Source: Flavobacterium shii (GTDB lineage Bacteria; Bacteroidota; Bacteroidia; Flavobacteriales; Flavobacteriaceae). Taken from it: a DNA stretch of 64,000 nucleotides. Position 1 is the first letter of the stretch. Every line of letters begins with the position of its first letter. This document shows positions 1 to 8,856 of this stretch, piece by piece. Both the position numbers and the translations under genes were made by a program. A model generated the notes under the pieces. The model ran no database searches. It saw nothing but the letters and a program-made list of their open reading frames with translations, and was not told the DNA's origin. The stretch is from contig NZ_JAOZEW010000014.1 in NCBI RefSeq assembly GCF_025847235.1, positions 62,001 to 126,000 of the forward strand, in the 5' to 3' direction.

Positions 1-304
1 TTGGTTCACGAGTAACTAAATCAATGTTTACTAAAGCATCCAATTCATTAACAACAATGTCAATATTGTCGGGACCAATTCCAGTAGACATTACTGTAAT
101 TCTCTTTCCTTTATAAACTCCGGTTTGTGTTTTAAACTCTCTTTTTTGAGTAGAAAATTCGACGCTGTCAAAAAACTGTGTAATTTTTTCTACACGATTT
201 TGATCGCCTACAAAAATAATGTCATTAGCAATGTTTTCTGGACGAAGATTTAAATGATAGACGCTTCCGTCTGGATTTAGGATTAATTCTGATGATTGTA
301 TCAT
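1..304 (-). CDS. nucleoside phosphorylase, partial (3' end off the window)
   Basis: The minus strand is open from an ATG at 304 to the left edge, giving about 101 N-terminal residues. The protein begins MIQSSELILNPDGSVYHLNL and contains a segment reading VGDQNRV and then VMSTGIGPDNIDIVVNELDAL. The GxxxR and STGIG-type phosphate-binding segments are typical of the uridine/purine nucleoside phosphorylase superfamily, which splits nucleosides with phosphate into free base and ribose-1-phosphate in the cytoplasm. The C-terminal half, which holds the substrate-specificity residues, is missing, so uridine and purine specificity cannot be separated. It precedes no gene on the same strand inside the window; the SUI1 gene lies upstream. 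Confidence 0.8.
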   Translation of the reverse strand, partial: MIQSSELILNPDGSVYHLNLRPENIANDIIFVGDQNRVEKITQFFDSVEFSTQKREFKTQTGVYKGKRITVMSTGIGPDNIDIVVNELDALVNIDLVTREP

Positions 305-319
305 TGTTTATTTATTTTA

Positions 320-420
320 AGGTTCTGAGGGACAAAGGTTCTGAGGTTCTATGGTTTATTATAGAAGCGCATAATCTGGATGTCTTTATTTTTAAGGTTC
401 AAAGGGACAAAGGTTCTAAG
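320..420. repeat. duplicated AAGGTTCnnAGGGACAAAGG intergenic repeat
   Basis: Two near-identical segments of about 30 bp lie at about 320-349 and 391-420, each built from AAGGTTC, GGGACAAAGG and GGTT blocks. Related GGTTC/AAAGG strings occur at 4029-4075, 45846-45895 and 49034-49075, always between genes. I see no coding potential. The 218-base gap that holds them (305-522) shows nothing else. Confidence 0.5.
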
Positions 421-522
421 GTTTTCTTATGAAAACGCATAACTGAATGTCTTTTTTTTATGATTTAGCCACAAGGTTCGCAAAGAAAGAATCTAAACTC
501 TAAAATCATAAATCTAAAATTA

Positions 523-852
523 TTATCCACCTACCCGTTTTACTTTAAATCCTTTTGCTTTTAGTATTTCCATTATTTTATCACGATAATCGCCTTGTAT
601 AATAATAGAATCGTCTTTAAAAGTTCCACCAACACTTAATTTGGTTTTAATTTCTTTAGCAAGGATTTTAAAGTCTTCGTCGGTACCTTCGTAACCTTCG
701 ATTATAGTTGTAGCTTTCCCTTTTCGCTTTTCGAATTTACAAATCATAGGCTCTTTCTGGATAAAAAGTTCATGATCTTCCGGAACTACGATTTCATCAG
801 GAGATACTTCGTGATCAGGGAAAAGGTTTTTTAATTGGTCTTGTAAGTCCAT
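523..852 (-). CDS. SUI1-family translation initiation factor (YciH-like)
   Basis: This is a 109-residue protein whose second half is a SUI1/eIF1 domain: a basic stretch KRKGKATTIIEGYEG at about residues 42-56, then the conserved LSVGGTFKDDSIIIQGDYR block at about 72-90, and a C-terminal KGFKVKRVGG tail. Length and architecture match stand-alone bacterial SUI1 proteins, which bind the small ribosomal subunit and influence start-site fidelity. The start is the only ATG that gives the full domain. It lies downstream of the oxygenase gene but is separated from it by a terminator hairpin, so it is probably transcribed on its own or by read-through. Confidence 0.88.
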   Translation of the reverse strand: MDLQDQLKNLFPDHEVSPDEIVVPEDHELFIQKEPMICKFEKRKGKATTIIEGYEGTDEDFKILAKEIKTKLSVGGTFKDDSIIIQGDYRDKIMEILKAKGFKVKRVGG

Positions 853-872
853 TTGTAATTTATTTTAAAATT

Positions 873-906
873 AAAAAGACATTAAGTATAAACTCAATGT
901 CTTTTT
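873..906 (-). terminator. intrinsic terminator after the iron/2-oxoglutarate oxygenase gene
   Basis: AAAAAGACATT (873-883) pairs perfectly with AATGTCTTTTT (896-906), giving an 11-bp stem with a 12-base loop. Runs of T/A flank it on both sides, so it can end minus-strand transcription from the gene at 928-1878. Confidence 0.7.
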
Positions 907-927
907 ATTATTAGGTAAATTTAAAGA

Positions 928-1878
928 TTATTTTTTGATTAATCCCAAATCTACCAAACGTTCGTATAAATAATCTCCAGCTGTAATATCTTCGAACTTT
1001 TTAGGATTCTCAGCATCAATACAGTTCTCCAAACAATCCAAACGCATGTCGCTTACTGGATGCATAAAAAACGGAATAGAGTAACGTGAAGTTCCCCATA
1101 ATTCTCTTGGAGGGTTAACTACTTGATGAATAGTCGATTTTAACTTGTTATTGGTATGACGTGAAAGCATATCACCCACATTAATTACCAATTGATCATC
1201 TTCGGCAATGGCATCAATCCATTCTCCATCATGATTTTGAACTTGCAATCCTTTTCCTTGTGCACCCATTAATAGAGTGATTAGGTTAATATCCCCGTGC
1301 GCAGCAGCACGAATTGCATCTTTTGGCTCAGATGTAATTGGTGGATAATGAATAGGACGCAAAATAGAATTTCCGTCTTTGGCATAATTGTCAAAATAGA
1401 ATTCATCCAATCCAAGGTGTAGTGCTAAAGCTCTTAAAACATAAACACCTGTTTTTTCAAGCATCTGATAAGCTTCTTTACCTACAACATTAAATCTTGG
1501 TAATTCTGTTACTTCAACATTTTCAGGATATTCCGAAGCATACTTTGAGTTTTCACTCACATACTGACCAAAATGCCAGAATTCTTTCAAGTCACCTTCT
1601 TTTCTCCCTTTGGCATGTTCTGTACCAAAAGAAACATAACCTCGCTGTCCTCCAATTCCTGGGATTTCATAATTATGTTTAGATTCAATTGGCAAAGCGA
1701 AAAATTTTCTAATTTCGCCATAAAGCTCGTCTACTAACTGATCATCCAAAAAATGACCTTTTAGGGCTACGAAGCCAATGTTTTCAAATGCATTTCCGAT
1801 TTCATTTACAAATTTTTGTTTACGTTCCGGGTTGTCCGAAAGGAAATCACGTAAGTCTACACTAGGAATGTTTTGCAT
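928..1878 (-). CDS. Fe(II)/2-oxoglutarate-dependent oxygenase, isopenicillin N synthase-like
   Basis: This 316-residue protein has the two parts of the isopenicillin-N-synthase-like superfamily. The N-terminal DIOX_N-type region runs about 1-120 and the C-terminal jelly roll about 160-290. The iron triad is visible as His194-x-Asp196 (AAHGDINLITLL) and His251 (STIHQVVNP). The 2-oxoglutarate-binding Arg-x-Ser follows in RYSIPFF. The substrate cannot be read from sequence, and this subfamily is common in Bacteroidota with no firm role known to me. A -7 box TACATTTG lies about 50 bp upstream (1929-1936). The next gene upstream is divergent, so this is a monocistronic unit ending at the terminator at 873-906. 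Confidence 0.88.
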   Translation of the reverse strand: MQNIPSVDLRDFLSDNPERKQKFVNEIGNAFENIGFVALKGHFLDDQLVDELYGEIRKFFALPIESKHNYEIPGIGGQRGYVSFGTEHAKGRKEGDLKEFWHFGQYVSENSKYASEYPENVEVTELPRFNVVGKEAYQMLEKTGVYVLRALALHLGLDEFYFDNYAKDGNSILRPIHYPPITSEPKDAIRAAAHGDINLITLLMGAQGKGLQVQNHDGEWIDAIAEDDQLVINVGDMLSRHTNNKLKSTIHQVVNPPRELWGTSRYSIPFFMHPVSDMRLDCLENCIDAENPKKFEDITAGDYLYERLVDLGLIKK

Positions 1879-1928
1879 ACTTTACATATTTATTGATAAC
1901 TTGATAAGTCTAAAAACCTTATCTTGAG

Positions 1929-1936
1929 CAAATGTA
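1929..1936 (-). promoter_or_regulatory. -7 promoter box (TACATTTG) for the oxygenase gene
   Basis: The minus strand reads TACATTTG, a perfect match to the Bacteroidota -7 consensus TAnnTTTG. A TTG lies 23 bp further upstream and could serve as the -33 element. The position, 51 bp before the ATG at 1878, is suitable. Confidence 0.5.
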
Positions 1937-2051
1937 AAACTAATTTGTTATTTTTATTTCAAGAAATACTAATAATTTATATTTATATAACAAAATATAA
2001 CCGAATTGTTATATTTTTACAACATTCATTGACTAAACAATAAACCTAAAA

Positions 2052-4028
2052 ATGATCTTCGACAGAAAAAACCTAACCAACGACCAATTACTAGATTTAT
2101 ACAAGAGAATTTTAAAACCAAGATTAATAGAGGAGAAGATGCTCATCTTGATTCGTCAGGGAAAAGTATCCAAATGGTTTTCCGGAATAGGACAAGAAGC
2201 AATATCGGTAGGAGTAACTGCTGTTTTAGATTCCGATGAATATATTTTACCTATGCACCGTAACCTTGGTGTTTTTACAGGAAGAGATATTCCACTATAT
2301 AGACTTTTTTCGCAATGGCAAGGAAAAGCCAATGGATTTACTAAAGGTCGCGACAGAAGCTTTCACTTTGGGACACAACAATATAAGATAATAGGAATGA
2401 TTTCGCATTTAGGCCCACAATTAGGTGTTGCCGACGGAATTGCTTTAGCCAATAAACTAAAAAAGAATAATAAAGTAACTGCTGTATTTACAGGAGAAGG
2501 AGCAACTAGCGAAGGAGATTTTCATGAAGCCTTAAATATCGCTGCCGTATGGGAATTACCAGTAATGTTTGTTATCGAGAATAACGGTTACGGATTATCG
2601 ACTCCTACAAATGAGCAATATCGTTGCGAAAACCTTGCCGATAAAGGGATTGGCTACGGAATAGAAAGTCACATTATCGACGGAAATAACATCCTTGAAG
2701 TATATAATCTTTTATCAGAATTAAAAACTTCGATGATCGAGAATCCACGTCCGGTTTTACTGGAGTTCAAAACATTTAGAATGCGTGGACATGAAGAGGC
2801 GAGTGGTACCAAGTATGTTCCGCAGGAATTAATGGATATGTGGGCTGTAAAAGATCCTGTAAATAATTACAAAAACTACCTGACCAAAATAGGCGTTTTA
2901 ACTACAGAATATGACGAGACTTTACATGCCGAAATCAAGAAAGATATCGATGAAAGTTTAGTTCTTGCCAATGAAGAACCCGAAATCGAAGCTTCTTATG
3001 AAGAAGAACTAAATGATGTTTACAAACCTTATAAGTACAAGGAAATTACGCCAGACTTAGCACAACAAAACATGCGTTTTATAGATGCTATTTCCTCGGC
3101 TTTAAGACAATCCATGCAATTGCATACCAATTCGGTTATTATGGGACAAGACATTGCCGAATATGGTGGTGCTTTTAAAATCACCGATGGTTTTGTTGAA
3201 CTATTTGGAAAAGAACGTGTACGGAATACTCCAATTTGCGAAAGCGCGGTAGTATCTGCAGGAATGGGACTTTCTATAAATGGTTATAAAGCAATAGTCG
3301 AGATGCAATTTGCCGATTTTGTCTCAACAGGGTTTAATCCAATTGTAAATCTATTGGCAAAATCACATTATCGCTGGCTGGAAAACGCTGATGTAGTGGT
3401 TCGAATGCCTTGTGGTGGCGGAACTCAAGCAGGTCCTTTTCATTCACAGACTAATGAAGCCTGGTTTACAAAAACACCAGGTTTAAAAGTAGTTTATCCC
3501 GCTTTTCCTTATGATGCCAAAGGATTACTAAATGAGTCTATCAACGACCCAAATCCGGTTTTATTCTTTGAGCACAAACAATTATACAGAAGTGTTTACC
3601 AAGACATTCCAACAGATTATTATACAATTCCTCTAGGAAAAGCAGCTTTATTAAAAGAAGGAAATGATGTAACTATTATTGCTTTTGGTGCTCCGGTACA
3701 TTGGGCTTTGGAAACACTTGCCAAAAAACCAGAAATCTCTGCCGATTTATTGGATTTAAGAACTTTGCAACCATTGGATACCGAAGCTATCTACGAATCG
3801 GTTAAAAAAACAGGACGTGTAATAATCTATCAGGAAGATTCTCTTTTTGGAGGTATCGCCAGTGATATTTCGGCGTTAATTATGGAAAATTGTTTCCGTT
3901 ATCTGGATGCTCCCGTAAGACGTGTTGCTAGTTTAGACTCTCCAATTCCTTTTACAAAAGCACTGGAAGATCAATATTTACCGAAAGGACGATTTGAAAA
4001 AGAACTTCTGGATTTGTTGACTTATTAA
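2052..4028 (+). CDS. fused alpha/beta E1 component of a 2-oxoacid dehydrogenase (branched-chain/pyruvate type)
   Basis: This 658-residue protein joins the E1 alpha and E1 beta subunits in one chain. The alpha half (about 1-330) carries the thiamine-diphosphate motif starting GEGATSEGDF near residue 150 and closing at ENNGYG. The beta half starts near residue 340 (MRFIDAISSALRQSM) and has the transketolase-type pyrimidine-binding region and C-terminal domain (GRVIIYQED). E1 decarboxylates a 2-oxoacid and passes the acyl group to lipoyl-E2. Fused E1 chains of this length are normal in Flavobacteriia and are usually assigned to branched-chain 2-oxoacids. No E2 or E3 gene is adjacent, so the substrate is an inference. 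Confidence 0.9.
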   Translation: MIFDRKNLTNDQLLDLYKRILKPRLIEEKMLILIRQGKVSKWFSGIGQEAISVGVTAVLDSDEYILPMHRNLGVFTGRDIPLYRLFSQWQGKANGFTKGRDRSFHFGTQQYKIIGMISHLGPQLGVADGIALANKLKKNNKVTAVFTGEGATSEGDFHEALNIAAVWELPVMFVIENNGYGLSTPTNEQYRCENLADKGIGYGIESHIIDGNNILEVYNLLSELKTSMIENPRPVLLEFKTFRMRGHEEASGTKYVPQELMDMWAVKDPVNNYKNYLTKIGVLTTEYDETLHAEIKKDIDESLVLANEEPEIEASYEEELNDVYKPYKYKEITPDLAQQNMRFIDAISSALRQSMQLHTNSVIMGQDIAEYGGAFKITDGFVELFGKERVRNTPICESAVVSAGMGLSINGYKAIVEMQFADFVSTGFNPIVNLLAKSHYRWLENADVVVRMPCGGGTQAGPFHSQTNEAWFTKTPGLKVVYPAFPYDAKGLLNESINDPNPVLFFEHKQLYRSVYQDIPTDYYTIPLGKAALLKEGNDVTIIAFGAPVHWALETLAKKPEISADLLDLRTLQPLDTEAIYESVKKTGRVIIYQEDSLFGGIASDISALIMENCFRYLDAPVRRVASLDSPIPFTKALEDQYLPKGRFEKELLDLLTY

Positions 4029-4448
4029 AGGTACTAAGGCTCAGAAGACCAAAGATTCAAAGGTTTTCTGAGCTTTGCAGTTAATTTTTTTCTGCCACAG
4101 ATATACTTCGTCTCTTCGACTTTCAGTCTCGGTTCAAGAAAGTCGGTTTGAGACTTTGAAAAAGAGTTACTAACTTAAATTGTCTATAAGAGGACGCGGA
4201 TTAAAAACTGATTTAAAAACAATCAAAAATAAAATCCGTTTAATCCGTGTTTTCGCATTAGCGAATTCGTATCATCCGCGTTCCTTTCGCAAAGAGTTAT
4301 ATAGAATCAAGCAATCTTTGTGTAAACCCTTGTAAACTTCGCAGTCAAATTTTACACCACGTTAAATTATTATAAATGATTTTAATCCATACAATAGCGC
4401 GTCATAAAGATCATTTTTTATCTTTATCGTTCTAATAAATTAAGAAAT
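4029..4448. repeat. gene-free stretch with dispersed intergenic repeat, copy A (about 4164-4307)
   Basis: No open frame is credible here. The part from about 4164 to 4307 (from GAGTTACTAACTTAAATTG through GCGGATTAAAAACTG to CCGCGTTCCTTTCGCAAAG) reappears in inverted orientation at about 55605-55770. A shorter relative lies at about 15900-15985. The first 50 bases carry the GGTTC/AAAGG type repeat also seen near position 320. The DUF885 promoter must lie near the right end, but no clear -7 box was found. Confidence 0.6.
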
Positions 4449-6191
4449 ATGAAAAAACTTTTTATTCCTATTGTCATTGTTGCGTTATTAGTTTCTTGCA
4501 ATAAGAATGCTAAAACAGGCGATGATAAAGCTACAAATGAAAAATTTGAAAAATATAAGGATGGTTTTATTACGGACCTATGGAAACTGAATCCTGATTG
4601 GGCTGCTAGTCAAGGATATCATAAACTGGATAGCGTTCTGGTTGTTCCAAATGCCGACAACCAAAAGAAACAACTAGCGTTTGCTAACTCTCAATTAGAT
4701 TCATTAAAACAATATTCTTTAGAAAGTCTTTCTGATAATAACAAAACTGATTTTTATATGATTAAAAATCAGTTGGAAAGCACTCTTTTTAGCATTAAAG
4801 AACTTAGATCTTCAGAGTGGAATCCTTCTGAATATAATGTCTGTGGTGCTTTCGCAGAAATACTAAACGGGAAGTATGATTCACTAGATGTTAGATTACA
4901 TAATTTCAATCTAAAGATGAATGCAATTCCTGCTTATTATGAAGCAGCAAAATTGAACATTAAAAACCCAACCAAAGAACATACAGCACTTGCAATAGAT
5001 CAGAATTTAGGAGGAACGTCTGTTTTTAAAGAAGATTTAATTGCCGCTTTAAGCAAAAGTAAATTATCTGCCGAAGAGAAAAAAGCAATTACAGATAAAG
5101 CAGCTACTTCGGTAAAAGCAATAACAGATTATGCCGATTGGCTTAAAAAATTAGACAATAAAACACCTCGTTCTTTTAGATTAGGTTCAGGATTATATGC
5201 CAAAAAATTCAACTTTGATATTCAATCAGGATATACTGCTGATCAAATCTTTAAAATAGCAGTAAATCACAAAAAAGAATTGCATGATAAAATGTTGGTA
5301 CTTGCCAATAAATTATGGGAAAAATATAACGGAACAGCTCCAAAACCAGCGGATAAACTGGAATTAATCAAACAAGTAATTGATAAAATTTCATTACAAC
5401 ATACAACTCCAGAAAAATTCCAATCGGAAATCGAAAAGCAAATCCCCGAATTGGTAGCTTATGTAAAAGCTAAAGATTTACTTTATATAGATCCATCTAA
5501 ACCACTTGTAGTAAGAAAAGAACCTGCATATATGGCAGGTGTTGCCGGAGCTTCAATATCTGCTCCTGGCCCATACGATAAAAATGCAAACACTTATTAT
5601 AATGTGGGTAGCATGGCTGGATGGACACCCGAAAATGCCGAAAGTTATTTAAGAGAATACAATGATTATATCTTGCAAATTCTTAATATTCACGAAGCAA
5701 TTCCTGGACATTACACACAATTGGTTTACAGTAATCAATCGCCAAGTATCATAAAATCTATTTTAGGAAATGGAGCAATGGTAGAAGGCTGGGCTGTTTA
5801 TGCCGAAAGAATGATGCTGGAAAGTGGGTACAAAAACTCCGATGAAATGTGGTTGATGTATTACAAATGGAATCTTAGAACAACTTGTAATACAATACTG
5901 GATTATAGCGTACATACCAAAAACATGTCCAAAGAAGATGCAATAGCTTTACTTACCAAAGAAGCTTTCCAACAACAAGCAGAAGCAGATGGGAAGTGGA
6001 AGCGTGTAACATTATCACAAGTTCAGCTATGTTCTTATTTTACAGGTTATACAGAGATTTATGACTTTAGAGAATCATTAAAAAAAGAACAAGGAACGAA
6101 ATTTAACCTGAAACAATTTCATGAAAAATTCTTAAGTTATGGTAGCGCTCCGGTAAAATACATTAAAGAACTAATGACTAGTAAAGAGTAG
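4449..6191 (+). CDS. DUF885 family lipoprotein, putative metallopeptidase
   Basis: This 580-residue protein has a lipoprotein signal peptide: MKKLF, a hydrophobic core, and the lipobox LVSC with Cys17. It is therefore exported and probably membrane-anchored. The rest matches the DUF885 family. Its hallmarks are HEAIPGH at residues 415-421, a gluzincin-like HExxxGH zinc site, and EGWAVY starting at residue 446, which supplies the downstream Glu. Peptidase activity is an inference from these motifs; family members are poorly characterised. The gene stands alone and ends at the strong convergent hairpin at 6217-6268. Confidence 0.87.
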   Translation: MKKLFIPIVIVALLVSCNKNAKTGDDKATNEKFEKYKDGFITDLWKLNPDWAASQGYHKLDSVLVVPNADNQKKQLAFANSQLDSLKQYSLESLSDNNKTDFYMIKNQLESTLFSIKELRSSEWNPSEYNVCGAFAEILNGKYDSLDVRLHNFNLKMNAIPAYYEAAKLNIKNPTKEHTALAIDQNLGGTSVFKEDLIAALSKSKLSAEEKKAITDKAATSVKAITDYADWLKKLDNKTPRSFRLGSGLYAKKFNFDIQSGYTADQIFKIAVNHKKELHDKMLVLANKLWEKYNGTAPKPADKLELIKQVIDKISLQHTTPEKFQSEIEKQIPELVAYVKAKDLLYIDPSKPLVVRKEPAYMAGVAGASISAPGPYDKNANTYYNVGSMAGWTPENAESYLREYNDYILQILNIHEAIPGHYTQLVYSNQSPSIIKSILGNGAMVEGWAVYAERMMLESGYKNSDEMWLMYYKWNLRTTCNTILDYSVHTKNMSKEDAIALLTKEAFQQQAEADGKWKRVTLSQVQLCSYFTGYTEIYDFRESLKKEQGTKFNLKQFHEKFLSYGSAPVKYIKELMTSKE

Positions 6192-6216
6192 CTTTAAAAC
6201 TCTTTAGCAAAAACAC

Positions 6217-6268
6217 AAAAGGTTTGATAAGGTAGAAATTCAGTTTCATTTCCTTATCAAACCTTTTT
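6217..6268. terminator. bidirectional terminator between convergent genes
   Basis: AAAAGGTTTGATAAGG (6217-6232) pairs perfectly over 16 bp with CCTTATCAAACCTTTT (6252-6267). T or A runs lie on both sides. It sits exactly between the convergent DUF885 and oxidoreductase genes. Confidence 0.85.
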
Positions 6269-6271
6269 ATT

Positions 6272-7243
6272 TTAGACAGTTACAACTAATCGTTTACCAT
6301 CTCCAACTTCTTTACTCCACATTTCTTCTATATCTACCAAACTACCGGTTTCAATAGTAACTTTTAATTTATTATGAGCTGCCAGAAGAAACATTTCGGG
6401 AAGTATTTCCGAAAATAGTAATTTCACTTCTTCTTTTGTCCAACTTCCTAAACCAGAACCTGATAATTGGAGATTAGCACTTCTTAAAATTCCTGACGAT
6501 AATTGAATAGTGTCTCCAGCCATTCCTCCAATAGTAACATATCTTACTTTTGTCGTAAACGAACCATTTCCTTTTAGAGCTGCAAGGATCAATTCTGCAG
6601 GATGTCCCCATAAATAATCCAAAACAATATCAATAGGAGTATTTAAGTGAGTTGCTTTAAGTTGAGCCATAATTGCTTCATCTTCTTGTTTAAGCGAAAT
6701 AATCTCGTCAGCACCTAGTTCTAAAAGTGTTTTAAGTGTTTTTTCATTTCGTCCCGTAACGATTATTTTCTTTGCACCATAATGTTTCGCAATCTGAATC
6801 GCTATTTGACCTGTAAAACCAGTCGCTCCATTTATTAAAACCGTTTCTCCCGATTTTATTTCGGCTCTAAATTTAAGCGCCATTGCAGAACCAGCAACAG
6901 CATTGGGCAATGAAGCTGCTACTGCATCACTAATTCCTTCTGGTAAGGGAACAAATATGTTTTTGTCGATAATTGCTTTTTCGGCAATTGTACCGCTGAT
7001 TCCACGAGCATAAACTCTGGTTCCATCTTCTAGTAAACCAACACCATCGCTGCCAATTACAAAACCATTTTGATTATCATTTTCAGAAGAATAGTGTTTA
7101 CCACTTGCTTTTCCTTTATCCAAATTGGTAATAGCTACCGCTTTGACCGAAAATAAAATTTCGTTTTCATTGTTTACAACCGGATCTGCAAATTCTGCGT
7201 ATTTTGGCATTTCGCCTTTCTTATAAATTACTGCTGCTTTCAT
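6272..7243 (-). CDS. zinc-independent medium-chain oxidoreductase (quinone oxidoreductase-like)
   Basis: This 323-residue protein has the MDR fold. A GroES-like N-terminal domain (about 1-115) includes SDGVGLLEDGTRV. A Rossmann domain follows with the nucleotide signature NGATGFTGQIAIQIAKHYGA at about 137-156 and VTGRNEKTLKTLLELGADEII after it. The structural and catalytic zinc cysteines of alcohol dehydrogenases are absent, which points to the NADPH:quinone/enoyl reductase branch. The substrate is unknown. A Crp-type regulator gene lies 78 bp upstream on the same strand and may control it. Confidence 0.83.
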   Translation of the reverse strand: MKAAVIYKKGEMPKYAEFADPVVNNENEILFSVKAVAITNLDKGKASGKHYSSENDNQNGFVIGSDGVGLLEDGTRVYARGISGTIAEKAIIDKNIFVPLPEGISDAVAASLPNAVAGSAMALKFRAEIKSGETVLINGATGFTGQIAIQIAKHYGAKKIIVTGRNEKTLKTLLELGADEIISLKQEDEAIMAQLKATHLNTPIDIVLDYLWGHPAELILAALKGNGSFTTKVRYVTIGGMAGDTIQLSSGILRSANLQLSGSGLGSWTKEEVKLLFSEILPEMFLLAAHNKLKVTIETGSLVDIEEMWSKEVGDGKRLVVTV

Positions 7244-7321
7244 AATTATTTATTTTTATGATGCAAAGTTCCGTAGTCGTTTACAGGCAGACGATAACAT
7301 TTGTTATCAAATGCAATTATC

Positions 7322-7897
7322 CTATTTTTTGTGAACTAATTTACTTTTAATTCGACTTAAATGAACTGTACTAACTCCCAAATAGGATGCTATATAATGT
7401 TGAGGAACTCGCTGAACGATTTGAGGCTTTTCTTCCATTAAGTTAAGATAACGTTGAGTAGGCGAGTCTTTTATAAAAGAAAAGAAATGCTTCATATAAT
7501 CAAATGTACGCTGAAAAAGGACATTGATAAATTGATCTCTCAATTGAGCAATTTCAATTACTTCTGCCAAAATTCTATCCATATCTTTTTTATGAATCCA
7601 CCATAAAACAGAAGGTTCAATCGTTTCGACAACAACTGGACTTGGAAATTTTTTCACAAAACTCTCGAGAGACGCCACACTTTGATTTTCAAAAAAGAAC
7701 TGAAAAGTAACATCTTTACCATTGTTATTAAACCAAACCCGAATACATCCTTTTTCAATTATAAACAGTTTTTTCGAAATCTCTCCTTCATTCAACAAAA
7801 TTGTTTTTGCAGGAACTTCAATGCGCTCAAAACAATTGATATAATTATTCCAATGTTGGTCATCAAGAGGAAATCTATCACGGAATTGGTCAAACAT
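7322..7897 (-). CDS. Crp/Fnr family transcriptional regulator (first of two)
   Basis: This 191-residue protein has a cyclic-nucleotide-binding-like domain at about 10-120 (ILLNEGEISKKLFIIEKGCIRVWF) and a short C-terminal helix-turn-helix at about 155-190 (VPQHYIASYLGVSTVHLSRIKSKL). It has the size typical of Bacteroidota Crp-like proteins. There is no Fnr-type N-terminal cysteine cluster, so iron-sulfur oxygen sensing is unlikely. The ligand is unknown. The ATG at 7897 gives the expected N-terminus. It sits 11 bp downstream of the 133-residue hypothetical gene and upstream of the oxidoreductase, so local control of those genes is plausible but only inferred. Confidence 0.88.
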   Translation of the reverse strand: MFDQFRDRFPLDDQHWNNYINCFERIEVPAKTILLNEGEISKKLFIIEKGCIRVWFNNNGKDVTFQFFFENQSVASLESFVKKFPSPVVVETIEPSVLWWIHKKDMDRILAEVIEIAQLRDQFINVLFQRTFDYMKHFFSFIKDSPTQRYLNLMEEKPQIVQRVPQHYIASYLGVSTVHLSRIKSKLVHKK

Positions 7898-7908
7898 GGT
7901 AATTAATC

Positions 7909-8310
7909 TTAATTCGATTCTAATTCAAACAACTGCACTTGACTTTTCAATCGGTCAATCAATAAGTTCATCATCCTTTTATTTAAACTCGATGAATTTT
8001 TAATGTATGTATCGTATTCTTCAATCGTAAAAAGTGCCATGACAATTCCTTTTAAAGAATTTCGGAACTTAATATCTTTTTGAATCGAGTTTTCGATTAC
8101 CGAAAGCTTCTTTTCGACGGTATAAGAATAAAAATCAGCTTTGTTCTTATTTACGTAATTAATAAAAACGGCAATAAACAAATCATTTTGAAGTTTTAAA
8201 ATAGGTCTAATCGTCTGATTTTGAAACAACTCATCTGGTGAAGATTGAGCACTTACAGTTCCTAAAGTTTCGCCTCTGAATTCTTTTAAAAAAGTGTCTC
8301 TATCTTCCAT
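7909..8310 (-). CDS. conserved hypothetical protein (133 aa)
   Basis: This is a soluble, largely helical 133-residue protein beginning MEDRDTFLKEFRGETLGTVSAQ, with no signal peptide or membrane segment. I recall similar flavobacterial proteins sometimes being labelled glyoxalase, but no vicinal-oxygen-chelate metal ligands are visible here, so I do not adopt that name. The segment MKFRNSLKG-like/IEEYDTYIKNSSSLNKRMMNLLIDRL looks like a helical bundle. It precedes the Crp-type gene by 11 bp and is probably cotranscribed with it. Confidence 0.65.
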   Translation of the reverse strand: MEDRDTFLKEFRGETLGTVSAQSSPDELFQNQTIRPILKLQNDLFIAVFINYVNKNKADFYSYTVEKKLSVIENSIQKDIKFRNSLKGIVMALFTIEEYDTYIKNSSSLNKRMMNLLIDRLKSQVQLFELESN

Positions 8311-8380
8311 GTTTTTCTTTTAAAATTAAAAAAAATAATGATACTAAAATGTTATTTTTGTTACAAATAAATTATCAAAT

Positions 8381-8764
8381 ATGAGATTTCATACTCGAAA
8401 ATGGGTTAAACCCGAAGATCTAAATCCAAACGGAACTTTATTTGGAGGACAACTACTAGCATGGATAGACGAAGAGTTAGCTTTATATACAATTATCCAG
8501 TTGGAAAATTACAGAGTCGTAACCAAACATATGTCCGAAATTAACTTTAAAAGTTCGGCGAAACAAGGAGACATTGTCGAAATTGGGATTGATGTAGTAA
8601 AATTTGGAAATACTTCGCTTGTATTAAGATGCATTGTACGAAACATGATGACCAGAGAAACTATTATTACAATCGATAATATTACAATGGTTAATCTAGG
8701 TGAAGACGGCAAACCTAAAGCACACGGGAAAACAAAAATAGAATATGTAAAAGACCGCTTATAG
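8381..8764 (+). CDS. hot-dog fold acyl-CoA thioesterase
   Basis: This 127-residue single-domain hot-dog protein carries NPNGTLFGGQLLAWIDEELALYTI at about residues 15-38, the core helix signature of the YciA/BFIT-type acyl-CoA thioesterases. It also has INFKSSAKQGDIVEIGIDVVKFG at about 50-72. These enzymes hydrolyse acyl-CoA to the free acid and CoA in the cytosol. Chain-length preference is not visible. The gene is monocistronic, converges with the MscS gene, and ends in a long hairpin at 8782-8850. Confidence 0.87.
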   Translation: MRFHTRKWVKPEDLNPNGTLFGGQLLAWIDEELALYTIIQLENYRVVTKHMSEINFKSSAKQGDIVEIGIDVVKFGNTSLVLRCIVRNMMTRETIITIDNITMVNLGEDGKPKAHGKTKIEYVKDRL

Positions 8765-8781
8765 GTTTTAAATTATATAAA

Positions 8782-8850
8782 AAAACCATATAAGTTATGT
8801 AAGTTCATTTAAGCAATGCTTATATTTTCTTATATAACTTTATATGGTTT
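8782..8850. terminator. long bidirectional terminator hairpin
   Basis: AAACCATATAAGTTATGTAAG (about 8783-8803) pairs with CTTATATAACTTTATATGGTTT (about 8829-8850), nearly perfectly over about 20 bp. It lies between the convergent thioesterase and MscS genes. Confidence 0.7.
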
Positions 8851-8856
8851 AGGTTT

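Noticed and set aside
7909..8310. Naming the 133-residue protein a glyoxalase
   Set aside because: No vicinal-oxygen-chelate metal-binding pattern is visible; the label appears to be inherited annotation.
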